Source: Microbacterium azadirachtae (GTDB lineage Bacteria; Actinomycetota; Actinomycetes; Actinomycetales; Microbacteriaceae). From it: a stretch of 64,000 nucleotides of DNA. A program made the position numbers and the translations under genes. The notes beneath the pieces are model-generated. The model did no database searches. It was given only the letters and a program-made list of their open reading frames with translations, and was not told the DNA's origin. Of this stretch, positions 17,550 through 27,538 are shown one piece after another; position 1 is the stretch's first letter, and the number at the start of each line of letters is the position of its first letter. Where the stretch lies: positions 62,001 through 126,000 of the forward strand of contig NZ_JYIX01000040.1 in NCBI RefSeq assembly GCF_000956505.1. The letters are read 5' to 3'.

Positions 17550-18316
17550 CCCTTCGACAGGCTCAGGGACCGCAGCTGGAAGGTCTCGTCGCGATCGTCA
17601 CGGGCGGCGCATCCGGGATCGGCGCGGCGATCGCCGCGCAGTTGCACGAGCAGGGCGCGCAGGTCGCGGTGCTCGACCGCGACGTGGCCGGCGCGGATCC
17701 GCGCTTCGCCGCGTTCACCGCCGACGTGTCGGACCGCGCGAGCGTGGACGCCGCGGTCGCCGCGATCGGCGAGCGCTTCGGCCGCATCGACATCGTGGTG
17801 AACAACGCCGGGATCGGCGCGCAGGGCGACATCGCGGCGAACGACGACGACGAGTGGGCCCGCGTGCTCTCGATCAACGTGACGGGCATCGCCCGCGTCT
17901 CCGCCGCGGCGCTGCCGTGGCTGCGGAAATCGCCCGCCGCGGCGATCTGCAACACCGCCTCGATCGCGTCGACCACGGGTCTGCCGCAGCGCGCGCTCTA
18001 CTCCGCGTCGAAGGGCGCGGTCTCGGCGCTCACCAGGGCGATGGCCGCGGACCACCTCCGCGAGGGCATCCGGGTGAACGCCGTCAACCCCGGCACCGCC
18101 GACACCCCCTGGGTCGGCCGTCTGCTCGACTCCGCCGCCGACCCCGCCGCAGAGCGCGCCGCGCTCAACGCGCGCCAGCCGCACGGTCGCCTGGTGTCAC
18201 CGGACGAGGTCGCCGGCGCCGTGCTGTACCTCGTCAGCCCCGCGTCCGGATCCACCACCGGCACCTTCATCGAGGTCGACGGCGGCATGGCCCAGCTGCG
18301 CCTCCGGGCGGAGTAG
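17546..18316 (+). CDS. SDR oxidoreductase, probable 2-keto-3-deoxy-L-fuconate dehydrogenase (256 aa)
   Basis: NAD(P)-dependent short-chain dehydrogenase. The cofactor motif TGGASGIG is at about residues 17-24, with NNAG and the catalytic Tyr/Lys of YSASKG further on. It most likely oxidises C4 of 2-keto-3-deoxy-L-fuconate to supply the FAH-family enzyme encoded just upstream (4-bp overlap). The first residues MTLRQAQGPQ are not typical of the family: they are encoded by a copy of a dispersed 22-bp repeat (17550-17571) that apparently became the start of the reading frame. Confidence 0.9.
   Translation: MTLRQAQGPQLEGLVAIVTGGASGIGAAIAAQLHEQGAQVAVLDRDVAGADPRFAAFTADVSDRASVDAAVAAIGERFGRIDIVVNNAGIGAQGDIAANDDDEWARVLSINVTGIARVSAAALPWLRKSPAAAICNTASIASTTGLPQRALYSASKGAVSALTRAMAADHLREGIRVNAVNPGTADTPWVGRLLDSAADPAAERAALNARQPHGRLVSPDEVAGAVLYLVSPASGSTTGTFIEVDGGMAQLRLRAE
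17550..17571 (+). repeat. dispersed 22-bp repeat (CCCTTCGACAGGCTCAGG...) inside the SDR gene start
   Basis: Identical over 22 bp to 31959-31980 in this window. Such CTTCGACAGGCTCAGGGACC-type repeats are widespread in Micrococcales genomes, usually between genes. Here it supplies codons 2-9 of the SDR gene. Confidence 0.8.
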
Positions 18317-18341
18317 CCCCGCCTGTCCGGCTACAGACCGA

Positions 18342-18412
18342 GTCCCACTTTTGGCTGATCCGTGTCCCGCTTCTGGTTGCGGAACACGGCGATTCTGAGC
18401 CAAAAGTGGGAC
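18342..18412. repeat. 71-bp near-palindromic hairpin element between convergent genes
   Basis: Outer arms are perfect 15-bp complements (GTCCCACTTTTGGCT at 18342-18356 and 18398-18412). Inner arms CCGTGTCCCGC (18359-18369) and GCGGAACACGG (18379-18389) pair at 10 of 11 positions around a 9-nt loop. It lies between the convergent SDR and gntR ends, so it may act as a two-way terminator, but its size and AAAAGTGGGAC arms also suggest a mobile repeat of the MITE/REP kind. Confidence 0.75.
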
Positions 18413-18432
18413 ACGGTTCTTAGAGCCGGGCT

Positions 18433-19110
18433 TCAGCCCTGGGTGGCCTGGCGCAGCCAGCGCTCCACGCCCGCGATGTGCGCCGTGGCGAGCGAGGTCG
18501 CGAGCGACGGGTCGTGCTGCGCGATCGCGTCGGCGATGGCGCGGTGCTCCGAGAGCGTGCGCTCCACGGCACCCTGCTCCGTGAGACCCCGCCACACCCG
18601 CGCGCGGATGGTCTGGCTCGAGAGGCTGTCGATGAGGCTCGCGAGGTAGCCGTTGCCGGTCATCCGCACGATCTCCCGATGGAAACGGATGTCGTGCGCG
18701 ACGAGGTCGTCGATCGAGACGCCCGCATCGATCCCGTCGATCTCGGCCTGGAGCGCGGCGATCGCCTCGTCGTCTCCGTGCGTGGCGGCAAGCCCCGTGG
18801 CCTGCGATTCGAGCATGCGGCGCACCGCGAACAGCTCGAGCAGCGAGTCGTCATCGTGCATGTCGACGACGAAGCTGATCGCCTCGAGAAGCAGGTGCGG
18901 CTCGAGACTCGTCACATAGGTGCCGTCGCCGCGGCGCACATCGAGGACCCGGATCACCTCGAGCGCCTTGACCGCCTCCCGCATCGAGTTGCGGCTCAGG
19001 CCGAGCCGCTCCGCGAGCTCCTTCTCCGGGGGCAACCGGTCGCCGGGGCCGAGCTCGCCCGACACGATCATCGCTTTGATCTTCTCGATCGCCTCGTCGG
19101 TGACTGCCAT
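18433..19110 (-). CDS. GntR family regulator, FadR subfamily (225 aa)
   Basis: Predicted repressor of the fucose genes. An N-terminal winged helix (LPPEKELAERLGLSRNSMREAVKALE) is followed by an all-helical FCD effector domain with metal-binding His/Asp residues (AHDIRFHREIV, LSEHRAI). It is transcribed divergently from the fuconolactonase gene, and one AACATCGGATGTCT site lies between them. Because FadR-type regulators bind short palindromes of this size, it is the best candidate owner of the three such sites in the locus (inference). Confidence 0.92.
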   Translation of the reverse strand: MAVTDEAIEKIKAMIVSGELGPGDRLPPEKELAERLGLSRNSMREAVKALEVIRVLDVRRGDGTYVTSLEPHLLLEAISFVVDMHDDDSLLELFAVRRMLESQATGLAATHGDDEAIAALQAEIDGIDAGVSIDDLVAHDIRFHREIVRMTGNGYLASLIDSLSSQTIRARVWRGLTEQGAVERTLSEHRAIADAIAQHDPSLATSLATAHIAGVERWLRQATQG

Positions 19111-19134
19111 GGCGTCATCCTATGGGCTTCTGCG

Positions 19135-19148
19135 AACATCGGATGTCT
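19135..19148. promoter_or_regulatory. AACATCGGATGTCT operator, copy 3
   Basis: Exact copy of the 14-bp site at 11165 and 16597, located in the 75-bp intergenic region between gntR (start 19110) and the fuconolactonase (start 19186). Its position implies autoregulation of gntR together with the lactonase. Confidence 0.75.
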
Positions 19149-19185
19149 GCGCCGCTCGCGCCCTGATCTGCGAAAGGATGTCACC

Positions 19186-20055
19186 ATGCGCCTCCTCGAT
19201 TCCCATCTGCATCTCTGGGATCCGTCCCGCCTCGACTACGAGTGGCTCGCCGGCCCGCTGGCTCAGCGTTTCGCCGCCGAAGAGCTCGAGCAGGCGGGCG
19301 TCGATGGCGCCGAACGCGCGGCGGCGATCTTCGTGCAGGCCGAGTGCGTCGAGTCGCAGTTCCTCGACGAGGTGCGCTGGGTGTCCGAGACCGCCGCGCG
19401 TACGGGCGTCATCGGCATCGTCGCGGGCGCGCGCCTCGATCGCGGGGAGCGGACGATCGCGCACCTCGACGCGATCGCCGATCTCGAAGGGGTCGTCGGG
19501 GTGCGGCACAACCTGCAGGACGAGCCCGGCGGCACGGCGCGCAGCGCGGCGTTCCGGGCCGGCGCGGCGGTGCTGGCCGCGCGCGGACTCCGCTTCGACG
19601 CCTGCGTGCGCGCCCATCAGCTCTCCGACGTCTCCGATCTCGCGGCGGCGGTGCCCGCACTGCCGATCGTGCTCGATCACCTCGGGAAGCCCGCGATCGG
19701 GACGGCGGCGGATCCGCTCCGCCCAGGCACGGCATGGCTGAGCGACCTGCGGGATCTCGCGGCGCATCCGCAGGTGTCCGTCAAGCTGTCCGGGCTGCCG
19801 GCGGAGGCCGGCGGGTTCTGGAGTCCGGCGCAGGTGATCCCCTTCCTCGATGCGGCCGCCGAGGCGTTCGGATCCGAGCGGCTGCTGTGGGGCGGCGACT
19901 GGCCCGTCTCGGCCGTCGCGGGCGACCCGCAGGAGTATCGCCCGGAGAGCCGCGGCCTCTGGGCCAGGACGGTGACGGAGTGGGCCGTCGAGCGCGATCT
20001 CGACGTCGATGCGATCCTCTGGGACAACGCGGCCCGGTTCTACGGCGTGGCGTGA
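19186..20055 (+). CDS. amidohydrolase-family lactonase, probable L-fuconolactonase (289 aa)
   Basis: Opens L-fuconolactone to L-fuconate, linking the dehydrogenase and dehydratase steps. The amidohydrolase-2 fold is shown by the N-terminal metal motif DSHLHLWDP, GVRHNLQDE, VLDHLGKP, VKLSGLP and LLWGGDWPV. Length is normal for COG3618 lactonases. The ATG at 19186 has GAAAGGA 7 bp upstream; a longer reading from 18478 is antisense to gntR and rejected. Confidence 0.9.
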   Translation: MRLLDSHLHLWDPSRLDYEWLAGPLAQRFAAEELEQAGVDGAERAAAIFVQAECVESQFLDEVRWVSETAARTGVIGIVAGARLDRGERTIAHLDAIADLEGVVGVRHNLQDEPGGTARSAAFRAGAAVLAARGLRFDACVRAHQLSDVSDLAAAVPALPIVLDHLGKPAIGTAADPLRPGTAWLSDLRDLAAHPQVSVKLSGLPAEAGGFWSPAQVIPFLDAAAEAFGSERLLWGGDWPVSAVAGDPQEYRPESRGLWARTVTEWAVERDLDVDAILWDNAARFYGVA

Positions 20056-20115
20056 ACCGCGCCGGGCGCACGCGTCCGCGACGAGCCGGGTCCCGTTCAC
20101 AGCAGGGTCATCAAG

Positions 20116-20145
20116 TTGTTGAGTGAGGCTTGCCTTACCTATTAT
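20116..20145 (+). promoter_or_regulatory. promoter with DtxR/IdeR-type iron box
   Basis: TTGTTG (20116-20121), 18-bp spacer, TATTAT (20140-20145). The stretch TGAGGCTTGCCTTACCTAT at 20124-20142 matches the known DtxR/IdeR iron-box consensus at 14 of 19 positions and covers the spacer and part of the -10. Iron-bound repressor should therefore block the transporter genes downstream. Confidence 0.75.
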
Positions 20146-20189
20146 GTGATTCGCGACTTCCGCGCCTCTCCCTCCACGAAGGACTCTCC

Positions 20190-21242
20190 GTGAACCGTTC
20201 CCTCCGACTGCTCTCCGCTGCCGCGGCGGCCTCCGCCGTCGCCCTCGCGCTCACCGCCTGCAGCGGCTCCTCGACGCCGACGTCGAGCACGGCCGGCGGC
20301 GACGACCTCGCCGGCCAGACCATCACGATCTACAACGCGCAGCACGAGGAGCTCACGAAGTCGTGGACCGACGCGTTCACTAAGGCGACCGGCATCAAGG
20401 TGCAGGTCCGCAACGGCGACGACACCGAGATGTCGCAGCAGCTCATCCAGGAGGGCGACCGCTCCCCCGCGGATGTGTTCCTCACCGAGAACTCGCCCTC
20501 GGTGTCGGCGGTCGAGAAGGCCGGCCTGTTCGCATCGCCGGGCGATGAGGCGCTGAAGAACGTCCCGACCGAATACCGTCCCTCCTCCGGCAAGTGGGTC
20601 GGCATCGCCGCCCGCTCGACCGTGTTCGCCTACAACACGGCGAAGCTCACGGAGGCGCAGCTGCCGAAGTCCCTCATGGATCTCGCCGACCCGTCGTGGA
20701 AGGGCCGCTGGGCCGCCTCCCCGTCCGGCGCCGACTTCCAGGCCATCGTCTCCGCGCTCGTGCAGCTCAAGGGCGCCGACGCCGCCGAGGAGTGGCTCAA
20801 GGCCATGAAGACGAACTCGGTCGCCTACAAGGGCAACTCCACCGCGATGAAGGCCGTGAACGCGGGCGAGATCGACGGTGCCGTGATCTACCACTACTAC
20901 TGGTTCGGCGACCAGGCGCAGACGGGTGAGAACTCGAAGAACGTGCAGCTGCACTACTTCAAGAACCAGGATCCCGGCGCATTCGTGTCCGTGTCCGGCG
21001 GCGGCGTGCTGAAGTCGAGCAAGCACCAGGCCGCGGCGCAGAAGTTCCTCGCGTTCGTCACCGGCGCCGAGGGCCAGAAGATCCTGCAGACCGGCACGTC
21101 GTTCGAGTACCCGGTCGGTTCCGGCGTCGCCGCCAACCCGAAGCTCGTTCCTCTCAAGGACCTGCAGGCGCCGACCATCGACCCGGCTACGCTGAACTCC
21201 AAGCAGGTCACCGATCTGATGACCCAGGCGGGCCTGCTCTAA
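20190..21242 (+). CDS. ferric iron ABC transporter solute-binding lipoprotein (350 aa)
   Basis: Binds Fe(III) outside the membrane (FbpA/AfuA-like). Signal peptide RSLRLLSAAAAASAVALAL is followed by the lipobox LTAC. Mature motifs include TITIYNAQHEELTKSW near the start and, later, VIYHYYWFGDQ with consecutive tyrosines typical of ferric-binding proteins. GTG 20190 was chosen because GAAGGA lies 6 bp upstream and the signal peptide then begins normally; a longer frame to 20130 would run through the promoter. First gene of an iron-regulated three-gene operon. Confidence 0.9.
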   Translation: MNRSLRLLSAAAAASAVALALTACSGSSTPTSSTAGGDDLAGQTITIYNAQHEELTKSWTDAFTKATGIKVQVRNGDDTEMSQQLIQEGDRSPADVFLTENSPSVSAVEKAGLFASPGDEALKNVPTEYRPSSGKWVGIAARSTVFAYNTAKLTEAQLPKSLMDLADPSWKGRWAASPSGADFQAIVSALVQLKGADAAEEWLKAMKTNSVAYKGNSTAMKAVNAGEIDGAVIYHYYWFGDQAQTGENSKNVQLHYFKNQDPGAFVSVSGGGVLKSSKHQAAAQKFLAFVTGAEGQKILQTGTSFEYPVGSGVAANPKLVPLKDLQAPTIDPATLNSKQVTDLMTQAGLL

Positions 21243-21251
21243 GGCGCAGAG

Positions 21252-22898
21252 ATCACCACGACGACCACCTCCCGACGGGCGGCCGGAGCGCGACAGCTCC
21301 GGCCGCCCCGCGGCGTCTCCCGGAGCGGACGGTCGTGGGTCGTCATCGCCGCCGGCGTCGCGGTCGCCGCGCTGTCGCTGCTGCCCTTGCTGTTCGTGGT
21401 CACGACGGCGGCGCAGATCGGCTGGGCAGAATCGGCGGCGCTGATCTTCCGGCCCCGCGTCGGCGAGCTGCTCACGAACACCGTGCTGCTGGTCGCGATC
21501 ACCGTGCCGCTGTGCGCCGTGATCGGCGTCGGCGGCGCCTGGCTCGTCGAGCGCACCTCGCTCGCGGGCGCCGGTGCGTGGGGCGCAGTGCTCGCGATGC
21601 CCCTGGCGATCCCCGCGTTCGTGAACTCCTACGCGTGGGTCTCGGCGGTCCCCTCGCTCGCCGGACTCGGATCCGGCGTGCTGCTCGCGACGCTGTCGTA
21701 CTTCCCCCTCGTGTACCTGCCGGTGCGCGCAGCGCTGGCCCGGCTGGACCCGGCGCTCGAGCAGGCCGCCGCGAGCCTCGGCCGCGGTCCCGTGCGCGTG
21801 TTCTTCGGCACGGTTTTGCCGCAGCTGCGCCTCGCGCTGCTGGGCGGCGCGCTGCTCGTCGGACTCCACCTGCTGAGCGAGTACGGCGCGTTCGCCCTGA
21901 TCCGGTTCGACACCTTCACGACCGCGATCATGGATCAGTACCGGTCCACGTTCAACGGCTCCGCGGGCAGCATGCTCTCGGGCGTGCTGATGCTGCTGTG
22001 CTTCGCACTGCTCCTGCTGGAGAGCCGTGCCCGCGGCCGCGCGCGCTACGCGCGGATCGGATCCGGCACCGCGGCTCCGCCCCGGCGGATCCGGCTGCGC
22101 GGATGGCAGCTCCCCGCACAGGTCGGCCTGCTCGCACTCGGGATCGCCGCGCTCGGAGTGCCCGCGGTCGTGATCGGCGGATGGCTGGCCTACGGCGGCG
22201 GCACGGTCTGGATGGCGCCCGATCTCGTGCCGACGCTGCTGCAGACCCTCGGCCTCGCCCTCGGCGGCGGCCTCGTCACCGTGATCGCGGCGTTCCCGCT
22301 CTCCTGGCTCGCCGTACGGCATCCTGGACCGTTCAGCCGCCTGCTCGAGCGTACGAACTACATCACGAGCTCGATGCCGGGCATCGTGCTCGCCCTCGCG
22401 CTCGTGACCGTCTCGCTCTTCTTCGTGCCGGCGCTGTATCAGACCACCGCGCTGCTGCTCCTCGCCTACGCGCTGCTGTTCCTGCCCCGCGCCCTGGTGC
22501 CGCTGCAAGCGGGGATCGCCCAGGCGCCGCAGAGCCTGGAGGAGGCTGCCCAAGCCCTCGGGCGCCGCCCATTGCGGGCCTTCTTCGGCGTCACCCTGCG
22601 CCTCGTGGCTCCCGCCACGGCCGCCGCCCTGGCGATGGTGTTCCTCGCCGTGGCCGGGGAGCTCACGGCCACCCTGCTGCTCTCGCCGATCGGCGTGCAG
22701 ACCCTCGCCACCCGGTTCTGGAGCCTGTCCAGCGAGATCGACTTCGCGGGCGCAGCGCCCTATGCGACGCTGCTGATCCTGCTCTCCGCGCCGATGACCT
22801 ACCTGCTGTTCCGGCAGTCCACCGTGCTCTCCCGCGCGGACGCCTCCGCCGGCCCCGCCCCGGCGACATCAGCCCCCACGACCGCGGAGACCGCATGA
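21252..22898 (+). CDS. ferric iron ABC transporter permease (FbpB type, about 548 aa), apparent ATC start
   Basis: Fused two-domain permease with about 12 hydrophobic segments and two EAA loops (LEQAAASLGRGPVRVFFGTV, and later LEEAAQALGRRPLRAFFGVT). From the preceding stop at 21242 to 21386 the frame has no ATG, GTG or TTG. The first TTG (21387) would cut the first membrane helix (WVVIAAGVAVAALSLLPLLF) in two. An ATC at 21252 gives (M)TTTTTSRRAAG, a normal N-terminus, with AAGG 7 bp upstream. So either ATC is the start or the base is a mutation or sequencing error. Confidence 0.88.
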   Translation: MTTTTTSRRAAGARQLRPPRGVSRSGRSWVVIAAGVAVAALSLLPLLFVVTTAAQIGWAESAALIFRPRVGELLTNTVLLVAITVPLCAVIGVGGAWLVERTSLAGAGAWGAVLAMPLAIPAFVNSYAWVSAVPSLAGLGSGVLLATLSYFPLVYLPVRAALARLDPALEQAAASLGRGPVRVFFGTVLPQLRLALLGGALLVGLHLLSEYGAFALIRFDTFTTAIMDQYRSTFNGSAGSMLSGVLMLLCFALLLLESRARGRARYARIGSGTAAPPRRIRLRGWQLPAQVGLLALGIAALGVPAVVIGGWLAYGGGTVWMAPDLVPTLLQTLGLALGGGLVTVIAAFPLSWLAVRHPGPFSRLLERTNYITSSMPGIVLALALVTVSLFFVPALYQTTALLLLAYALLFLPRALVPLQAGIAQAPQSLEEAAQALGRRPLRAFFGVTLRLVAPATAAALAMVFLAVAGELTATLLLSPIGVQTLATRFWSLSSEIDFAGAAPYATLLILLSAPMTYLLFRQSTVLSRADASAGPAPATSAPTTAETA

Positions 22899-24019
22899 CC
22901 GCACACAACCTCGGATCCCTCGGCGCCGTGCCCTCCCCCGGCACGGGCCCGCTGCCGACCGCGCACCTGCAGGTCGCCGGCGTCACCGCCTCGTACGGCG
23001 GTCACAGGGTGCTGCACGGGGTGGATCTCGCGGTGCAGAGCGGCGGCATCACCGCGGTCGTCGGCGCCTCGGGATCGGGCAAGACCACGCTGCTCCGCAT
23101 CATCGCCGGCTTCGAACGCCCCGATGAGGGCGAGGTCGTGCTCGGTTCCGCCACGGTGGCGGGTCCCGGAGCATGGGTGCCCGTGCACCGCCGCGACATC
23201 GGCTACGTCACCCAGGATGGCGGGCTCTTCCCGCACCTGACCGTCGCGCGCAACATCTCCTTCGGCCTGGACGACCTCGGCCGCACGGAACGTGCGCGGC
23301 GCGTGGCCGAGCTGCTCGATCTCGTCTCGCTCCCGTACGACGTCGCGGAGCGCCGCCCCGACCAGCTCTCCGGAGGGCAGCAGCAGCGCGTCGCGATCGC
23401 GCGGGCGCTCGCCCGCGAACCGGAGCTGATGCTGCTGGACGAGCCGTTCTCCGCGCTCGACACGGGCCTGCGTGCCGCGACCCGCGAAGCGGTCGCGCGA
23501 ATCCTCACCGATGCCGGGACCACGACCATCCTGGTCACGCACGACCAGTCCGAAGCGCTGAGCTTCGCGGACCAGGTCGCCGTGATGCGCGACGGCCGCC
23601 TGGTGCAGACGGGGCACCCGTTCGTCGTCTACACACGCCCGGCGGATCGCGGCGTGGCGGAGTTCCTGGGCGAGGCGATCGTCCTTGACGCGTGGCTGGA
23701 CGGATCCCTCGCGTCCTGTGCACTCGGCTACGTCCCGGTGCGCAACCCTCCGGCGCGGGGGCACGTGCGGCTCATGCTGCGCCCGGAGCAGGTGCAGCTC
23801 GTCGCCGACTCGCCGATCCGTGCGACGGTCGAGAAAGGCGTGTACTTCGGATCCGAGACGTCGGCGCGGATCAGGCTCGAGCCGCGTGCCGATGCGGATC
23901 CGCGCCTCGATCCGGAGCCTCCGCTGATCACGATCCGGCACGCCAATGCCGCGCTCACGCGTCCCGGCCAGCGCATCGCCCTGCGCGTGGTCGGCGAGGG
24001 CGTGGTCTTTCCGGCGTAG
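22895..24019 (+). CDS. ferric iron ABC transporter ATP-binding protein (FbpC type, 374 aa)
   Basis: Drives iron import. Walker A GASGSGKTTLL, signature LSGGQQQRVAIARAL, Walker B LMLLDEPFSALD and the switch VTHDQSEALS are all intact. The C-terminal third (from RLMLRPEQVQLVAD) is a TOBE-like regulatory domain. The start overlaps the permease stop by 4 bp. A strong terminator follows at 24069-24100. Confidence 0.93.
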   Translation: MTAHNLGSLGAVPSPGTGPLPTAHLQVAGVTASYGGHRVLHGVDLAVQSGGITAVVGASGSGKTTLLRIIAGFERPDEGEVVLGSATVAGPGAWVPVHRRDIGYVTQDGGLFPHLTVARNISFGLDDLGRTERARRVAELLDLVSLPYDVAERRPDQLSGGQQQRVAIARALAREPELMLLDEPFSALDTGLRAATREAVARILTDAGTTTILVTHDQSEALSFADQVAVMRDGRLVQTGHPFVVYTRPADRGVAEFLGEAIVLDAWLDGSLASCALGYVPVRNPPARGHVRLMLRPEQVQLVADSPIRATVEKGVYFGSETSARIRLEPRADADPRLDPEPPLITIRHANAALTRPGQRIALRVVGEGVVFPA

Positions 24020-24068
24020 CGCCGCGCGCCCCGGGATCGCCTCGGGGCGACCCTGGGGGCGGAGACCA

Positions 24069-24100
24069 AGAACGGGCGCCCACGAAGGGACGCCCGTTCT
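24069..24100. terminator. terminator between convergent fbpC-like and ilvC genes
   Basis: Perfect 10-bp stem AGAACGGGCG / CGCCCGTTCT with a 12-nt loop, 50 bp after the stop at 24019 and 16 bp from the convergent ilvC stop at 24116. Likely used from both sides. Confidence 0.8.
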
Positions 24101-24115
24101 CCTGTGGACCGCGGG

Positions 24116-25195
<1,080 letters not shown>

Positions 25196-25222
25196 GGGCG
25201 AAGAAGCAGGGGTGGTTCTGTG

Positions 25223-25732
25223 TCAGCCGCGCAGCACGCGCTCGGTGATGCTCTTGCCGCCGCGGCCGATCGCGAGAAGGCCGGACTGCGCGATCTCCTT
25301 GATGCCGAACGGCTCGAGCGCCCGCAGCAGGGCGTCGACCTTGCCCTTGTCGCCGGTGACCTCGACCACCAGCGCCTCGGGCGCGTAGTCCACGACCGAC
25401 GCGCGGAAGAGGTTCACGACCTCCAGCACGTTCGAGCGGGAGTTGTTGTCTGTGCGCACCTTGATGAGCATGTGCTCACGCTGCACGGATGCGTTCTGCT
25501 CGAGCTCGACGATCTTGATGACGTTGATCAGCTTGTTCAGCTGCTTGGTCACCTGCTCGAGCGGGAACTCCTCGACGTCGACGACGACCGTGATCCGGGA
25601 GATCCCGGGGACCTCGGTCACGCCCACGGCGAGGGACTCGATGTTGAAGCCGCGGCGCGCGAACAGACCGGCGACGCGGGTCAGGAGGCCGGGGGTGTCC
25701 TCCACCAGGAGGCTCAGCACATGCGTGGACAT
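25223..25732 (-). CDS. ilvN: acetolactate synthase small (regulatory) subunit (169 aa)
   Basis: Binds valine and confers feedback control on the IlvB catalytic subunit. An N-terminal ACT domain (HVLSLLVEDTPGLLTRVAGLF, RRGFNIESLAVG) is followed by the C-terminal IlvN domain with LALEPFGIKE-like and ARTG-type ending residues. The gene starts 3 bp after the ilvB stop, so the two are coupled. Confidence 0.96.
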   Translation of the reverse strand: MSTHVLSLLVEDTPGLLTRVAGLFARRGFNIESLAVGVTEVPGISRITVVVDVEEFPLEQVTKQLNKLINVIKIVELEQNASVQREHMLIKVRTDNNSRSNVLEVVNLFRASVVDYAPEALVVEVTGDKGKVDALLRALEPFGIKEIAQSGLLAIGRGGKSITERVLRG

Positions 25733-25735
25733 GGA

Positions 25736-27538
25736 TCAGTCCTCCTCGTCGAAGGCGGGCGCGTGGTCGCGCGCGTACTGGATGTAGCTGTTGCTCACGC
25801 CCTGCGGCACCATCGGCCACACCATGGCATCGGCGCTGACGACGAAGTCGATCACGACGGGACGATCGTTCGTCTCGAGCGCGAGCTTGATGGCGGCGTC
25901 GATCTCCTCCTCCTTCTCCACCCGGATCGCGAGGCAGCCGTAGGCCTCGGCGAGCTTGACGAAGTCGGGGATCCGGATCGTGCCGTGACCGGTGTTCAGG
26001 TCGGTGTTCGAGTGCCGGCCCTCGTAGAACAGGGTCTGCCACTGGCGGACCATGCCGAGGGAGGAGTTGTTGATGATCGCGACCTTGATCGGGATGTCGT
26101 TGATGACGCAGGTCGCGAGCTCCTGGTTCGTCATCTGGAAGCAGCCGTCACCGTCGATCGCCCAGACAACGCGCTCGGGCTCCGCGACCTTGGCGCCCAT
26201 GGCCGCCGGAACGGCGTATCCCATGGTGCCGGCGCCGCCGGAGTTCAGCCAGGAGTTGGGACGCTCGTACTTGATGAACTGCGCCGCCCACATCTGGTGC
26301 TGGCCGACGCCGGCCGCGTAGACCGCCTCGGGTCCGGTGAGCGCGCCGATCCGCTGGATCACGTGCTGCGGGGACATGAGGCCGTCCTCGGGCTGCGTGT
26401 ATCCGAGCGGGAACTCCGCGCGCAGTCCGTCGAGGTAGGCCCACCACTCCTCGATGTCGCCCTTGGCGCCGCCCAGGAGGCCGCGGAACGCCGCCTCCAG
26501 ATCGGTGATGACCTCGCGGACGCCGCCCACGATCGGCACGTCGGCCGTGCGGATCTTGGAGATCTCCGCGGGGTCGATGTCGACGTGCACGACCTTCGCG
26601 TCCGGGGCGAACAGCTCGGCCTTGCCGGTCACGCGGTCGTCGAAACGGGTGCCGAGCGCGACCAGGAGGTCGGCCTCCTGCAGCGCCAGCACGGCCGGGA
26701 CCGTGCCGTGCATGCCCGGCATGCCGACGTGCTGCGGGTGCGAGTCGGGGAAAGCGCCGCGGGCCATCAGCGTGGTGACCACGGGCGCGCCGGTGAGCTC
26801 GGCCAGCGTCAGCAGCTCGGCAGCGGCGCGGCCGCGGATGATGCCGCCGCCCACGTACAGCACGGGCTTCTTGGCCTCGGCCAGCAGCGTGGCCGCGGCC
26901 TGGATCTGCTTGCCGTGCGCCTTGGTCACGGGACGGTAGCCGGGCAGGTCGTACTTCGGCGGCCACACGAACGGAGCCGTGGCCTGCTGGGCGTCCTTGG
27001 TGATGTCCACGAGCACCGGGCCCGGTCGGCCGGTGGAGGCGATCTCGAACGCCGCGGCGATCGCGCCGGGGATGTCCTCCGGCGTCTTCACGAGGATCGA
27101 GTGCTTGGTGATCGGCATCGTGATGCCGACGATGTCGGCCTCCTGGAACGCGTCCGTGCCCATCAGGCGGGAGAACACCTGACCGGTGATCGCGACGATC
27201 GGGATCGAGTCCATGTAGGCGTCGGCGATCGCGGTGACGAGGTTCGTCGCGCCGGGCCCGGAGGTGGCGATGGTCACGCCGACCCTGCCGGACGCGGTCG
27301 CGTACCCCTCGGCGGCGTGGCCGCCACCCTGCTCGTGGCGCACCAGGATGTGGCGCAGCTCGGTCGACGCCATCAGGGGGTCGTAGACCTCCATGATCGC
27401 GCCGCCGGGAATGCCGAAGACGTCGGTGACGCCGAGGAGCTCGAGGGAGCGCACGACGGCCTGGGCGCCGGTGAGGAGGGGCGCCGCCGCCGGGCGGGCG
27501 GGCGGACGCGGGACGGCTGGAGCGGTATCAGCGGTCAT
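25736..27538 (-). CDS. ilvB: acetolactate synthase large subunit (600 aa)
   Basis: Thiamine-diphosphate enzyme that makes acetolactate or acetohydroxybutyrate. Key parts are the catalytic Glu in [16 protein letters not shown], the FAD-binding middle domain and the cofactor motif [20 protein letters not shown] with the NN of [16 protein letters not shown] 27538 ([13 protein letters not shown]) was chosen for its AAGGAACC ribosome-binding site; a longer reading to 27748 adds a low-complexity tail not found in the family. Confidence 0.96.
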   Translation of the reverse strand: MTADTAPAVPRPPARPAAAPLLTGAQAVVRSLELLGVTDVFGIPGGAIMEVYDPLMASTELRHILVRHEQGGGHAAEGYATASGRVGVTIATSGPGATNLVTAIADAYMDSIPIVAITGQVFSRLMGTDAFQEADIVGITMPITKHSILVKTPEDIPGAIAAAFEIASTGRPGPVLVDITKDAQQATAPFVWPPKYDLPGYRPVTKAHGKQIQAAATLLAEAKKPVLYVGGGIIRGRAAAELLTLAELTGAPVVTTLMARGAFPDSHPQHVGMPGMHGTVPAVLALQEADLLVALGTRFDDRVTGKAELFAPDAKVVHVDIDPAEISKIRTADVPIVGGVREVITDLEAAFRGLLGGAKGDIEEWWAYLDGLRAEFPLGYTQPEDGLMSPQHVIQRIGALTGPEAVYAAGVGQHQMWAAQFIKYERPNSWLNSGGAGTMGYAVPAAMGAKVAEPERVVWAIDGDGCFQMTNQELATCVINDIPIKVAIINNSSLGMVRQWQTLFYEGRHSNTDLNTGHGTIRIPDFVKLAEAYGCLAIRVEKEEEIDAAIKLALETNDRPVVIDFVVSADAMVWPMVPQGVSNSYIQYARDHAPAFDEED

